Shown: positions 1-7,228 of the stretch, piece after piece
Position numbering within the stretch: position 1 is the first letter of the stretch
Layout of the letters: every line of letters starts with the position of its first letter
Source of the DNA: Deltaproteobacteria bacterium
Lineage (GTDB): Bacteria > Desulfobacterota > Dissulfuribacteria > Dissulfuribacterales > QOAL01
Assembly: GCA_026988585.1 (NCBI GenBank)
Contig: JALSKY010000224.1
Span: 1 to 10,445, forward strand
Length of the DNA stretch: 10,445 nucleotides
Direction of reading: 5' to 3'
Program-made: the position numbers and the translations under genes
Notes under the pieces: generated by a model
Told to the model about the DNA's origin: nothing
The model's input: only the letters and a program-made list of their open reading frames with translations
Databases searched by the model: none

Positions 1-676
1 TAAATATCGAGCCTTCTGAAAGCATCCAACAGTCTGGGCGTCTATAACGATTTACCCTGTATGTACCAGCCCTACCAAAGCGACGAACCAAGTTGTAGCT
101 ACTTTGAGGATGACTAAGTAGTCCAGATTTCACGTCCTTCTCTGAAGGCAAACAAAGAGACATGAGGACAACACCTGAGCCATTCTCTTCAGAGAGGTTT
201 ATTGGGTGAACCGAATACTTAAAAAGACCGCGTCCCACAGATCTGTCTGCCCCAATACCTGTATCCCCAAGTAACAGAAGAGCAGCTTCAAATCTCTTTT
301 TTGCCTCTTCATCCTTGAACTTTGCCAGAAAAAACTGCCCTGAGCCTTTATGAAAAAACTGATCTGAGCAGTAAAAAAAAGAGTTTTCTCCAACCCCACC
401 TGATGCCTGATCTGTTCTTATGCGCGGCCTCTGATGTTCAGAACTATACCTAAACACCCTGATATTATAGTTTTCATGGATTTCAAATGGAAAAACCGAA
501 GATGGATTCAGGTCATCGAGTTTCAGCTTCCCTCCATTACAGATCTTTTGGAAGAGGGATTCTTCAATAAATTTGATCTTTTTGATGGTTTTTACAGTTG
601 GCTCCTGTCCCGCAGGTCTATTGGCTGCCTCATCCATGCCCTCTGTGTCAATGAGAGTGAGACATCTACCCCTTGC
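1..676 (-). pseudogene. csm4: csm4, 3' portion (disrupted by IS; runs off left edge)
   Basis: This is the C-terminal part of the Csm4 RAMP protein, which caps the 5' tag of the crRNA in the type III-A complex and contacts Cas10. Reading minus from base 670 gives 223 codons without a stop, to the window edge. Early in it is KKIKFIEESLFQKI. Further on (about 290-180) comes the glycine-rich stretch LLLLGDTGIGADRSVGRG, typical of the LGD.GIG.DRS.G.G signature in Csm4. The last visible part has RRFGRAGTY and then MLSEGSIF, which resemble the conserved Csm4 C-terminal region. The start and first 95 codons lie at 2522-2238, beyond the IS. Bases 673-676 (TTGC) are the duplicated target. No frameshift or nonsense change is seen. 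The fragment has no convincing start: the first in-frame ATG (637-635) has only a poorly spaced GAGG before it. The visible part plus the 5' part is 319 codons, close to a full Csm4, so few codons should be missing at the left. Confidence 0.93.
673..676. repeat. Target-site duplication TTGC, left copy
   Basis: TTGC directly abuts the left inverted repeat and is repeated at 2237-2240 right after the other end. In the uninterrupted csm4 only one copy would exist, spanning the end of codon 94-96 region (Ala95 and the first base of Arg96). Confidence 0.9.
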
Positions 677-689
677 TAAATTAGTGTAG
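677..689 (+). repeat. IS left inverted repeat
   Basis: TAAATTAGTGTAG pairs with 2224-2236 at 12 of 13 positions. The orfA Shine-Dalgarno (TAGGAG, 696-701) lies only a few bases inside this end. Confidence 0.88.
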
Positions 690-709
690 GGCGGGTAGGA
701 GTTATCACC

Positions 710-1225
710 ATGAAAACAGTAAAGCTACATTCCGATTCCAGTCAGAACCAGACGACCTCATCGCAGTCAGCAATGGAGGGAGCCCTCAGGGCGACCGGAG
801 TTGCTGACGGCGATGGCACACCTCAACCCGAAACGGCCTTTTCGCCACCGGATCCGGAAGTAACGGAGAAAAAGCCCAGGCGGCGCTTTACGGCCGCCTA
901 CAAGCTGCGCATTCTGCGGGAATATGAATCCTGCAGGCAACCGGGCGAGATCGGCGCCCTGCTCCGGCGCGAGGGGCTCTACCACTCCAATATCAGCACC
1001 TGGCGCAGACAGCGTGACCAGGGAGCGCTCCAGGGACTGTCACCCAAAAAACGGGGCAGAAAGGCCAGAAAGGCTGAACCCATGGCCCGGAAAGTTGCCC
1101 GGCTGGAACGGGAAAACAGGCAACTGGCCAAAAAGCTCAAACAGGCTGAAACCATCATCGAGGTTCAAAAAAAAATCTCGGAGATCCTGGGCATCCCCCA
1201 GGAAAACAGCGGAGAGATCAAATGA
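710..1225 (+). CDS. IS3-family transposase OrfA (helix-turn-helix protein)
   Basis: This is a 171-aa DNA-binding subunit of an IS3-type transposase, which recognises the IS ends and forms the transpososome with OrfB or OrfAB. The helix-turn-helix lies at about residues 60-102 (RRFTAAYKLRILREYE, then YHSNISTWRRQRD). It is followed by a basic linker (SPKKRGRKARKAE) and a coiled coil/leucine-zipper-like helix at about 124-160 (VARLERENRQLAKKLKQAE). The first ~55 residues are polar, low-complexity and unlike the compact N-termini of most OrfA proteins. The start at 710 is supported by TAGGAG at 696-701, eight bases upstream. Its stop overlaps the orfB start as ATGA, and an A9 run near its 3' end could permit -1 frameshifting into orfB. 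Confidence 0.92.
   Translation: MKTVKLHSDSSQNQTTSSQSAMEGALRATGVADGDGTPQPETAFSPPDPEVTEKKPRRRFTAAYKLRILREYESCRQPGEIGALLRREGLYHSNISTWRRQRDQGALQGLSPKKRGRKARKAEPMARKVARLERENRQLAKKLKQAETIIEVQKKISEILGIPQENSGEIK
1167..1202 (+). promoter_or_regulatory. Probable programmed -1 frameshift signal (A9 plus hairpin)
   Basis: Nine adenines (1167-1175) sit in the orfA frame as ..CAA AAA AAA ATC. The orfB frame, which is -1 relative to orfA, is open from this run through to the orfB ATG at 1222. Ten bases after the run is a perfect 6-bp hairpin: CCTGGG (1186-1191), loop CATCC, CCCAGG (1197-1202). A slippery A-run plus downstream stem-loop is the established way IS3 elements make the OrfAB fusion transposase. 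Here it coexists with an ATGA start for separate OrfB (SD GGAG at 1211-1214). Which route dominates is unknown. Confidence 0.6.
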
Positions 1226-2208
1226 TAGCCGCTGCAGCGTCACTGGCCGACACTGTCGGGAAAAAAGCGGCCTGCCAGGCTCTGGCCGTGCCCAGGGCGA
1301 CCTTTTACAGGCACACAACCGAAAAAAGCAGACCAGGGGGCAACCAAAGCCCGCGCCCCGTACCGCCTTTAGCCCTTTCTCCTCAGGAACGACAGAAAGT
1401 ACTCGATGTCGCCCATGAAGAACGATTCTGGGATTCCTCGCCCTACCAGATCTATGCAACTCTGCTGGATGAGGGGCGTTATATTGCATCCATCAGCACA
1501 TTTTACAGGGTACTGGCCGCCAACCAGGAGGTGTGTGAACGTAGGAAGCAGGTCAGCCGGCCGCGTTATCAGAAACCGGAATTGCTGGCCACCGGCCCCA
1601 ACGAAGTCTGGTCATGGGATATAACCAAACTTAAGGGGCCGGCCAAATGGACCTATTTCTATCTCTATGTGATCATAGACATCTTCAGTCGCTACGTGGT
1701 CGGCTGGATGGTAGCCCACAGAGAGTCGGCCGCTCTGGCAAAACGTCTGATTGCCGATAGCTGCGAGAAACAGCAGATCACCAGAGAGCAGCTGACGTTA
1801 CATGCGGACCGGGGCTCTTCCATGAAGTCCAAATTGGTGGCCCACCTGCTCTCTGATCTTGGGGTGACCAAAACCCATTCCAGGCCGCATGTCAGCAACG
1901 ACAACCCGTATTCGGAAGCCCAGTTCAAAACCATGAAATATTCACCTGCGTTCCCCGAACGGTTCGGCTCCATACAGGATGCGCGGGCGTTTTGCCGGCA
2001 GTTTTTCGGCTGGTACAACTCCGTCCACAGGCATAGCGGCATTGCCCTTATGACACCAGAGCAGGTCCATTATGGCTTGGCCGAGGAAATCCAGAAACAG
2101 CGCGCAGCCGTGCTTGAATCAGCTTTCAAAGAACACAAAAAACGGTTCAAAGGCAAGATGCCGGAACCATTACCGCTGCCCAAGGCAGCATGGATAAACA
2201 AACCATAG
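1222..2208 (+). CDS. IS3-family transposase OrfB (DDE integrase core)
   Basis: This is the 328-aa catalytic subunit of the IS transposase (RNase H-like rve fold). The N-terminal ~120 residues include an HTH_21-like segment (YQIYATLLDEGRYIASISTFYRVL). The catalytic triad is clear: D133 in WSWDITKL, D196 in LHADRGSS and E232 in NPYSEAQFKTMKY. There are exactly 35 residues between the second Asp and the Glu, which is the DD35E spacing of IS3. WYNSVHRHSGIALMTPEQVHYG is the usual C-terminal IS3 motif. The C-terminal tail is lysine- and proline-rich. It starts at ATG 1222 overlapping the orfA stop (ATGA) with GGAG at 1211-1214, or is made as an OrfAB frameshift product. It appears intact and so may still be active. 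Confidence 0.95.
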   Translation: MIAAAASLADTVGKKAACQALAVPRATFYRHTTEKSRPGGNQSPRPVPPLALSPQERQKVLDVAHEERFWDSSPYQIYATLLDEGRYIASISTFYRVLAANQEVCERRKQVSRPRYQKPELLATGPNEVWSWDITKLKGPAKWTYFYLYVIIDIFSRYVVGWMVAHRESAALAKRLIADSCEKQQITREQLTLHADRGSSMKSKLVAHLLSDLGVTKTHSRPHVSNDNPYSEAQFKTMKYSPAFPERFGSIQDARAFCRQFFGWYNSVHRHSGIALMTPEQVHYGLAEEIQKQRAAVLESAFKEHKKRFKGKMPEPLPLPKAAWINKP

Positions 2209-2223
2209 GGTAGCCAGGACACG

Positions 2224-2236
2224 CTACTCTAATTTA
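2224..2236 (-). repeat. IS right inverted repeat
   Basis: Reverse complement TAAATTAGAGTAG differs from the left end at one base. Its outermost TAG supplies the premature stop (2231-2229) that ends the truncated csm4 5' fragment after two IS-encoded residues. Confidence 0.88.
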
Positions 2237-2522
2237 TTGCCAACGGTGTCTCATTTTCATTGACATATTCCGTGAGGGAATCTAAACTTCCAGTTGGAAC
2301 AGGATAAAAACGTTTGCCCTCAATAAGAGGAAAACATGAGCTGATCTCAAAAGGAGGCTCCTGACATAGAGAATCAGGGTCATCTTCAAACAACATCAAC
2401 CAGCACGCAATAATAGCACCAAACAATGTATCGGAACGGACCTGATGTTCTATTTTTTCCTGACCGATGGCTTCAACACCAATATGTAAAGGCGTATAAA
2501 AATTTAAATGATAGGCAATCAT
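2229..2522 (-). pseudogene. csm4: csm4, 5' portion (truncated by IS)
   Basis: This is the N-terminal 95 codons of Csm4, followed by Ile, Asn and a stop contributed by the IS end. The opening (YHLNFYTPLHIGVEAIGQE) and then HQVRSDTLFGAIIACWLMLF is the standard N-terminal RAMP segment of Csm4 (TPLHIG, then RSDTLF). A proline-rich loop follows (SSCFPLIEGKRFYPVPTGS). The native gene continues at 672 with Arg96. The start is ATG 2522, 11 bases after the csm3 stop, with AAGGGG about eight bases upstream, so it was translated from the same csm transcript. A 97-residue stub lacks most of the fold, including the glycine-rich signature, and is unlikely to assemble into the complex. Confidence 0.95.
2237..2240. 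repeat. Target-site duplication TTGC, right copy
   Basis: This matches 673-676 exactly and directly abuts the right inverted repeat. A 4-bp duplication is within the usual range for IS3-family insertion. Confidence 0.9.
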
Positions 2523-2533
2523 TTCCTAACCCC

Positions 2534-3295
2534 TTATCTCATGAAGCGGGCAAAGAGTTCACTAAATTCTTCTGAATCATGTGGAGGGTTATTTTCCCGG
2601 TAATCCTGGGCTGTGCGCTCCTTTACGGATTTGATGTTGAATTTAACCTGACCGTAACCCCTGGTGCCCTGACCTCCAAGGTAGTCGTCTTCTATGAGTT
2701 CTACCGCCTGACAAACCAGAGACATGAATTTTTTATACCTGTCACTTTCCTGATCGATATTGTATAGATCGACCACCAAGTTCAGGCCAAATTTTGCTCC
2801 GGCAGGGACCCTTTCAAAGTTTCTCGGATTGGCCTGGCTTGTAAGCCTGTCAATTGAGACTTCAGTCTTGATTTCTGTGCAGTACATGTCTGTATCTTCG
2901 GCTTCGGCCAACTCCTGTTCGTTAAGCAAATCCGCATCCCTTACAGTCAGCCTTGTTGGTGCATATTTATCACTGGTTCCGCCCTTTTCTGCTGGATAGC
3001 CGAAAAGCTGCACCACATCTTCTTCAGGATCTTCACACAGTGAACCTTCCCATTTTCCATTAGAATGTTCTATTTCAACAAGCCCCAGGCTTTTTTCCAG
3101 CAAGGAACGCATCTTCCCTTTGAGAGAAGACCCTGGAATATAAGGCCTATTGGTGATTGGATTGCGAACTACCACCTTGTCTGCTCCACCTATGGATAGA
3201 CCAAGGGATGAGCCGCCGATATGAAGCCCTGTTAATACCTCTATCTCACCTTCTATAAAAATCTTGCGTTCCAATTTTAGATTTTTGTCAGACAT
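2534..3295 (-). CDS. csm3: Csm3, type III-A backbone RAMP with target-RNA cleavage site
   Basis: This 253-aa Cas7-family protein polymerises along the crRNA as the complex backbone. In characterised Csm complexes it cuts the target RNA at 6-nt intervals. The N-terminus has LTGLHIGGSS (21-30) and then LSIGGADKVV, in which D39 aligns by context with the catalytic Asp of known Csm3 proteins (IGG.D). PITNRPYIPGSSLKGKMRSLLE (46-67) is the family signature. TEVSIDRLTSQANPRNFERVPAG (144-166) is the conserved thumb-like region, and LGGQGTRGYGQVKF (206-219) is the glycine-rich motif near the C-terminus. Length is close to the family norm. It starts 12 bases after csm2, with a near-perfect Shine-Dalgarno. 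All key residues are present, so this gene seems functional even though csm4 next to it is broken. Confidence 0.97.
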   Translation of the reverse strand: MSDKNLKLERKIFIEGEIEVLTGLHIGGSSLGLSIGGADKVVVRNPITNRPYIPGSSLKGKMRSLLEKSLGLVEIEHSNGKWEGSLCEDPEEDVVQLFGYPAEKGGTSDKYAPTRLTVRDADLLNEQELAEAEDTDMYCTEIKTEVSIDRLTSQANPRNFERVPAGAKFGLNLVVDLYNIDQESDRYKKFMSLVCQAVELIEDDYLGGQGTRGYGQVKFNIKSVKERTAQDYRENNPPHDSEEFSELFARFMR

Positions 3296-3300
3296 TATTT

Positions 3301-3309
3301 CACCTCCTT
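3301..3309 (-). promoter_or_regulatory. Strong csm3 ribosome binding site
   Basis: AAGGAGGTG on the minus strand lies five bases before the csm3 ATG (3295) and partly inside the csm2 stop codon (TAA, 3310-3308). This is the strongest SD in the operon. It suggests high Csm3 translation, in line with Csm3 being a multicopy backbone subunit. Confidence 0.8.
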
Positions 3310-3691
3310 ACTTCCCACCTGCTGCTTTATGATAGGCAAGAACTGCCTCGAAAAATCTGCAAAAATTTTTGAACCGTGCCAATGCTTCATTGTCGTCCTG
3401 TGCTAAGACAACTTCATCTATTGCCCAGGAAACAGTCCTTTTTAGGTCTTGGAGCCCTGTCGTTTTTTGCCTGCTTGCCGCATAGGCCAAAAGGGGTTTA
3501 AGCATGATAAAATCCACTCTACGCTCCAAGAAACCCTTGGCTTCTATGCCTTTCAGTTTGCTGAAAACCTGCCTTATTTGGGATGTGGTTAATTTTCCTT
3601 GTTTGAGCTGCCTCCCAAACTCTTCCGCTTTCCTTACCAATTCTGGTTCAGGACCGTATTGGATCCATTGTTGAACATCTTGTTGATTCAT
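3308..3691 (-). CDS. csm2: Csm2, type III-A small subunit (Cas11-like)
   Basis: This 127-aa helical small subunit lines the inner filament of the Csm complex and helps hold the crRNA-target duplex. KQGKLTTSQIRQVFSKLKGIE (about 31-51) is the usual Csm2 signature (LTTSQIR). FIMLKPLLAYAASRQ follows, and the C-terminus RFKNFCRFFEAVLAYHKAAGG is an amphipathic helix typical of the family. The size is in the normal range. The start at ATG 3691 is preceded by AGGAGGG with good spacing, and it begins 12 bases after the cas10 stop. No catalytic residues are expected. Confidence 0.95.
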   Translation of the reverse strand: MNQQDVQQWIQYGPEPELVRKAEEFGRQLKQGKLTTSQIRQVFSKLKGIEAKGFLERRVDFIMLKPLLAYAASRQKTTGLQDLKRTVSWAIDEVVLAQDDNEALARFKNFCRFFEAVLAYHKAAGGK

Positions 3692-3703
3692 AGTCCCTCC
3701 TGA

Positions 3704-6214
3704 TTAGTTATCCCTTAGACGTAACTCACACCACCTGCCCAGAACCCCGAGCAGTTCGATTCCTATTCTGTTGGCGCCGGCTACATTGCCAGCGATAAAC
3801 CTTTGAAGACCATCTATCTCTTTTTGTAAATCAGCTCTTTTTTTTCCAAAACGTGCCAGCGAATAGACCATGAGCCATTGCCATCTCTCTGCTAATATCT
3901 TTTTTTCTATCTCCTCCCAAGAAAGCCTGTCCTTTGCCTGCGAGCACACTCTACAAGCAGAATAAATCTGTCGAAGTCGATTCAGTAATGGACGATTCTC
4001 CTTCTCCTGTACAATTGACAAAAGTCTCTCATATTGTGCTGATACTTCTGAAAATTCTAACCAATTCATTGGCGTGTCTAAAAAGGTAAAGGCATCCTTT
4101 TTTACTACACCATTTTTAAATCTGGTGACCTTCTTTTTCGCCCTGGATTCTGCATCTCCCGCCATTTCAGCACTTTTATAAATGGGAAAACGGCCACCGG
4201 TCATAACCATACCGCCAGACAATGCAAATGACCTGTTGTGGCAAGAAAATTCCTTGAATTTTTCTCTGATCTGGAGCGCTACTTCTGGCACCGCATCCCA
4301 GGCGCCGAGCAGGAATAAATCGTCGCCACCCGAATAGACCACTGTCACCCGATCCTTCCATTCTGGATTCAGTTGGATCATGGCAGGCACCACACCACTA
4401 AAAAACAGGGATAGCTGCCAGCTCAAGGTTGTAATGCGTCCTATGGAATGGAAACGGGTGTCGTGTTTGATCTTTTCATGTTTGTAATTTATTAGCCCCT
4501 CACCAAATATCTTACCCAAATTGTCAACATCCATACGCAAAATTCCCAGACGCTTTATACCTTTTGCCATTTTGGCTATTTCATCAAAGGTCTTGTCAAA
4601 TTTATGGGTTGATCCAGCAAGGAATATGGCCCCATTGACCTTGGCCGAATTCCTTTTTAGGGGGAACGTCTGGATATCGCTGTTATTTAAGTGGTAAATT
4701 ACTAGGCCTTTCGGAGAATGAATCTCAGGCTCGTGGTCAAGCAACCATACGTGATTCCCCAAAAAACCAAATACCGGTCTTACATTGGCGACATCTTTCT
4801 CTGAAGTGCTGAAGGCCATATACTGTGCTGTTCCAAGCTTTTGGCCTAAAGTCTCCAGCTCTTTACATGTGTTACATTTTTCATTGTCCGTATTTGATTT
4901 ACTCTCCAAAGAACGATGACAAACAGGACATGTTGCGGGAAGAAAGTCTTTAATCCCAAATAGCTTGGAATAATGCCTGGATGCCAGTGAGGCATATTTC
5001 TTCCTGTCGCTGTAGATTAATTTTCTGGTCAACTCCTCCCAGATATGAAAAAGGGTTTTGCCGCTTTCCCTGGTCAAATCATCTCCACATAATTCCTGAA
5101 ATGCTGTCCGCACATACAAATCACCATTGAATTCATCAAAAAGTTTCTCATTTATGGTTTCAGAAATAACGGACAATTTGTTTCTGATTTGATCTGTGTT
5201 TGGTAAAAGAAGATAAAACTTGCCCCCGCTTGCATAAAGGATGTTGGTTACCAGAAGGCCGCACTGGTTCACGAAATTGTGTGCCAGAATCTCTGCAAGG
5301 ATTTGTATGGCAAATGATCGGCCCTTTAATAATTTATAGGCACCTTTTGATGAGATCTGATAAATAAATTTCTGTATCCCACTGATATCTCCACAAAAAA
5401 GAAGGTATTTTTTTAAGGCGCGATCTCTTACAGCCTGTTCAGACAAACTCTTCCCCTTGTGGTATTCGTAAATGCAGGCTGCAAGCGCTGCAGTTGCCTT
5501 TGAGTGATCAAAGAGTGAAACATCGGGCATGTCCTGTTTTCTGGTCGTTGCTGGTATCGACCAGAAATACAAACGCGTTATCTCAAAAACAGTACGAAAG
5601 TGCTCAAAAAGGTCCAGGCCCTTATTTTTCTCTGGCCTGATCGCTTTCTTGAAATCATTCCACAATCTTCTATAGTCTTCTTGGACCATTGAGGCTGTAT
5701 ATTCATTTGGCGTTACAGGGAATATATTTTGAAAGCCTGTTTGATTTAAAACCGATTCAGGGGTACCGATTTTGTACCTCCAGTCTTCAATTTCATCATC
5801 TTTAAATGAACTCAAGCGAATACGGCTTAAGATACTGATAAGAGGCACCTTGCTCTTTCTCTCTCTCCCGCCTGTATCAAAATCTGCTGCCGATTCATCA
5901 CCTGCTGTCCTTTCATGGCCAGAAGCAATCCAATCTGCCTCTCTGACAATCATCTCATATATATTTCTGGGTTTATGGTGCCTGGCTGCCATGTTCAAAA
6001 CAGAACATTCTTCTTCTGGCCCTATCTGCCTACTAAGCCGTCCCTCATCAAAAAGCTGCAACAATGCCAACTCTGTATGGTGTGCATGGGCATAGTTGTA
6101 TTGCTGGCGCACCTCATCCTTATCCCCAGGTTCTACCGCAAATGCCCTTTCCGCGACTTTGCCAAAATCATGAAAAAAACCAGCTATTGTAAGAGCTGTG
6201 GTCATTTTATCCAT
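3704..6214 (-). CDS. cas10: Cas10/Csm1, HD nuclease and cyclic oligoadenylate synthase
   Basis: This is the 836-aa large subunit of the type III-A complex. The N-terminal HD domain begins FFHDFGK (H15-D16) and continues with HAHHTELALLQLFDEG and ARHHKP, so the single-stranded DNase site looks intact. GDISGIQKFIYQISSKGAYKLLKGRSF begins at G275 and marks the first palm domain. Four cysteines (C429, C432, C447, C450) form a CxxC..CxxC zinc site between the palms. LRMDVDNLGKIFGEG (M561 onward) and the GGDD motif (G629-D632 in VVYSGGDDLFLL) define the cyclase palm that makes cyclic oligoadenylates when target RNA binds. The C-terminal helical part is typical of domain D, which contacts Csm2. The start at 6214 has GGGGGA upstream; Met4 is an alternative. 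Both catalytic centres are retained although csm4 downstream is disrupted. Confidence 0.97.
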   Translation of the reverse strand: MDKMTTALTIAGFFHDFGKVAERAFAVEPGDKDEVRQQYNYAHAHHTELALLQLFDEGRLSRQIGPEEECSVLNMAARHHKPRNIYEMIVREADWIASGHERTAGDESAADFDTGGRERKSKVPLISILSRIRLSSFKDDEIEDWRYKIGTPESVLNQTGFQNIFPVTPNEYTASMVQEDYRRLWNDFKKAIRPEKNKGLDLFEHFRTVFEITRLYFWSIPATTRKQDMPDVSLFDHSKATAALAACIYEYHKGKSLSEQAVRDRALKKYLLFCGDISGIQKFIYQISSKGAYKLLKGRSFAIQILAEILAHNFVNQCGLLVTNILYASGGKFYLLLPNTDQIRNKLSVISETINEKLFDEFNGDLYVRTAFQELCGDDLTRESGKTLFHIWEELTRKLIYSDRKKYASLASRHYSKLFGIKDFLPATCPVCHRSLESKSNTDNEKCNTCKELETLGQKLGTAQYMAFSTSEKDVANVRPVFGFLGNHVWLLDHEPEIHSPKGLVIYHLNNSDIQTFPLKRNSAKVNGAIFLAGSTHKFDKTFDEIAKMAKGIKRLGILRMDVDNLGKIFGEGLINYKHEKIKHDTRFHSIGRITTLSWQLSLFFSGVVPAMIQLNPEWKDRVTVVYSGGDDLFLLGAWDAVPEVALQIREKFKEFSCHNRSFALSGGMVMTGGRFPIYKSAEMAGDAESRAKKKVTRFKNGVVKKDAFTFLDTPMNWLEFSEVSAQYERLLSIVQEKENRPLLNRLRQIYSACRVCSQAKDRLSWEEIEKKILAERWQWLMVYSLARFGKKRADLQKEIDGLQRFIAGNVAGANRIGIELLGVLGRWCELRLRDN

Positions 6215-6227
6215 GTGTTTCCCCCAC

Positions 6228-7190
6228 TTATTCTGGAATAACCCTTATCTTCCCCAGCCCGAAAAAGGTCTGCTTTCCCAAATGAACATCTTCACAGTAT
6301 TTTAAAAAGGGCAGAAAACGGCAAACGTCCTCCCCCTGATAGGTCACTGTTCCAACTGGCCCGCCAATCATCATTTTGCTCTTCTGCCTGGAGCTGAAAC
6401 GGGGCACCTCTGCCCATTGAAGCTCTTCCCTGACTGTTTTGACTTCCTCTGCCGCCTTGATCAGGCCTGAATAGTCAAGGTCAGGCTCTCCCTGGCCGTA
6501 GGCTGTCTCAAGGGATGAAATCCGCCTGAGGGCTGTCCTTATGAGCAGATGAAATGGCACCTTCCGGCTGAAACGGCCCTTGTACTTGGCCCTGAAAGGG
6601 GTTTCAAACCCTACTTCCAGTTTGTCTCTACCCATGGCATCCTCGTTTTTTCTCTCGGTTGACATCTCCTGGAGATTCAACTTCCTCACGGCTGAAGGCT
6701 TCTTGATTTCAGCACTCTTTCTGTCATAGACCACTTCCTCCCCGCACCTGACAGAGTCCACCTGGAATCTGCCGTAACCCTGCCTGGCCCTGGCCCCTAT
6801 GCCATCTTCCTGGCCAAGCTTTACAATGGAAAAGAGAACATGGTGAAAAAACTCATTGGCCCTGTCCATGAGCAGGATTGAAAAATCAAAGCTCATGCCC
6901 TTATTTGTAGAAAAATCGCAAGGAAACGGAAGCTCGACCACTATGGGATGTGGCCGGGCATTTATATTGCCTCGCTCCCGGTCGCTTTGGATATTTTCTG
7001 TCTCAAATATGAAGCCGTAGGCACATGAGGCCCTTACCGCACAGCCATCACAGCCCCTGGTCCTCAGGATACAGCTTGTCTGCCTGAGCCATTTGCCAAG
7101 CCCACCTCGAAGGGCTGAGCCCCAGTAGGCTGGCATCAGGGCATCTGACTGCCAAGTAGCTCTGAAATCAAACCGGTTGAATTGAATCAT
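6228..7190 (-). CDS. cas6: Cas6-type pre-crRNA processing endoribonuclease
   Basis: This 320-aa RAMP-type endoribonuclease would cut CRISPR precursor RNA within repeats to give the 8-nt 5' tag held by Csm4. The N-terminus (MPAYWGSALRGGLGKWLRQ) is followed by a cysteine cluster C40, C47, C50, C56 (CILRTRGCDGCAVRASC), seen in this Cas6 subfamily and probably metal-binding. The middle has GIGARARQGYGRF (130-141). The C-terminal half carries the Cas6 signature: RFSSRQKSKMMIGGPVGTV (264-282), then HLGKQTFFGLGKIRV (303-317), the glycine-rich RAMP loop. I could not assign the catalytic residue, which varies in Cas6. ATG 7190 has GAGGG six bases upstream. It lies between the CARF gene and cas10, spaced 13 bases from cas10. 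The CRISPR arrays it would serve are not in the window. Confidence 0.92.
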   Translation of the reverse strand: MIQFNRFDFRATWQSDALMPAYWGSALRGGLGKWLRQTSCILRTRGCDGCAVRASCAYGFIFETENIQSDRERGNINARPHPIVVELPFPCDFSTNKGMSFDFSILLMDRANEFFHHVLFSIVKLGQEDGIGARARQGYGRFQVDSVRCGEEVVYDRKSAEIKKPSAVRKLNLQEMSTERKNEDAMGRDKLEVGFETPFRAKYKGRFSRKVPFHLLIRTALRRISSLETAYGQGEPDLDYSGLIKAAEEVKTVREELQWAEVPRFSSRQKSKMMIGGPVGTVTYQGEDVCRFLPFLKYCEDVHLGKQTFFGLGKIRVIPE

Positions 7191-7228
7191 GAGTTACCCT
7201 CTCCAACATGAACGACTATCCCCAGCTA

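Larger units (their letters stand above)
677..2236 (+). mobile_element. IS3-family insertion sequence, complete, 1560 bp
   Basis: A complete two-gene IS (orfA, orfB with DD35E triad) is bounded by 13-bp inverted repeats matching at 12 of 13 positions: TAAATTAGTGTAG at the left and TAAATTAGAGTAG at the right (as reverse complement). Direct TTGC copies (673-676 and 2237-2240) flank it. The boundaries are confirmed independently, because deleting the IS and one TTGC restores an open csm4 frame. It lies opposite to the csm operon, so csm transcripts cross it antisense to the transposase. Its coding DNA looks more G+C-rich than the surrounding cas genes, consistent with foreign origin. The ends start TA rather than the TG common in IS3 elements; I cannot place it in a subgroup from sequence alone. 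Confidence 0.93.

Noticed and set aside
199..399. Minus-strand 66-codon frame that might suggest a csm4 frameshift
   Set aside because: A careful reading of the csm4 frame through this stretch stays open with conserved motifs (LLLLGDTGIGADRS). The 66-codon frame is an out-of-frame shadow.
434..679. Plus-strand 81-codon open frame
   Set aside because: It is the antisense shadow of csm4 3' codons, with no RBS and no family resemblance.
924..1418. Plus-strand 164-codon frame inside the IS
   Set aside because: It overlaps both transposase genes in the third frame. Its Pro/Arg/Ser-rich composition is typical of a G+C-rich shadow.
5772..6241. Two plus-strand frames of about 107 codons opposite cas10
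   Set aside because: They are antisense to the conserved HD domain and carry no recognisable motif or RBS.
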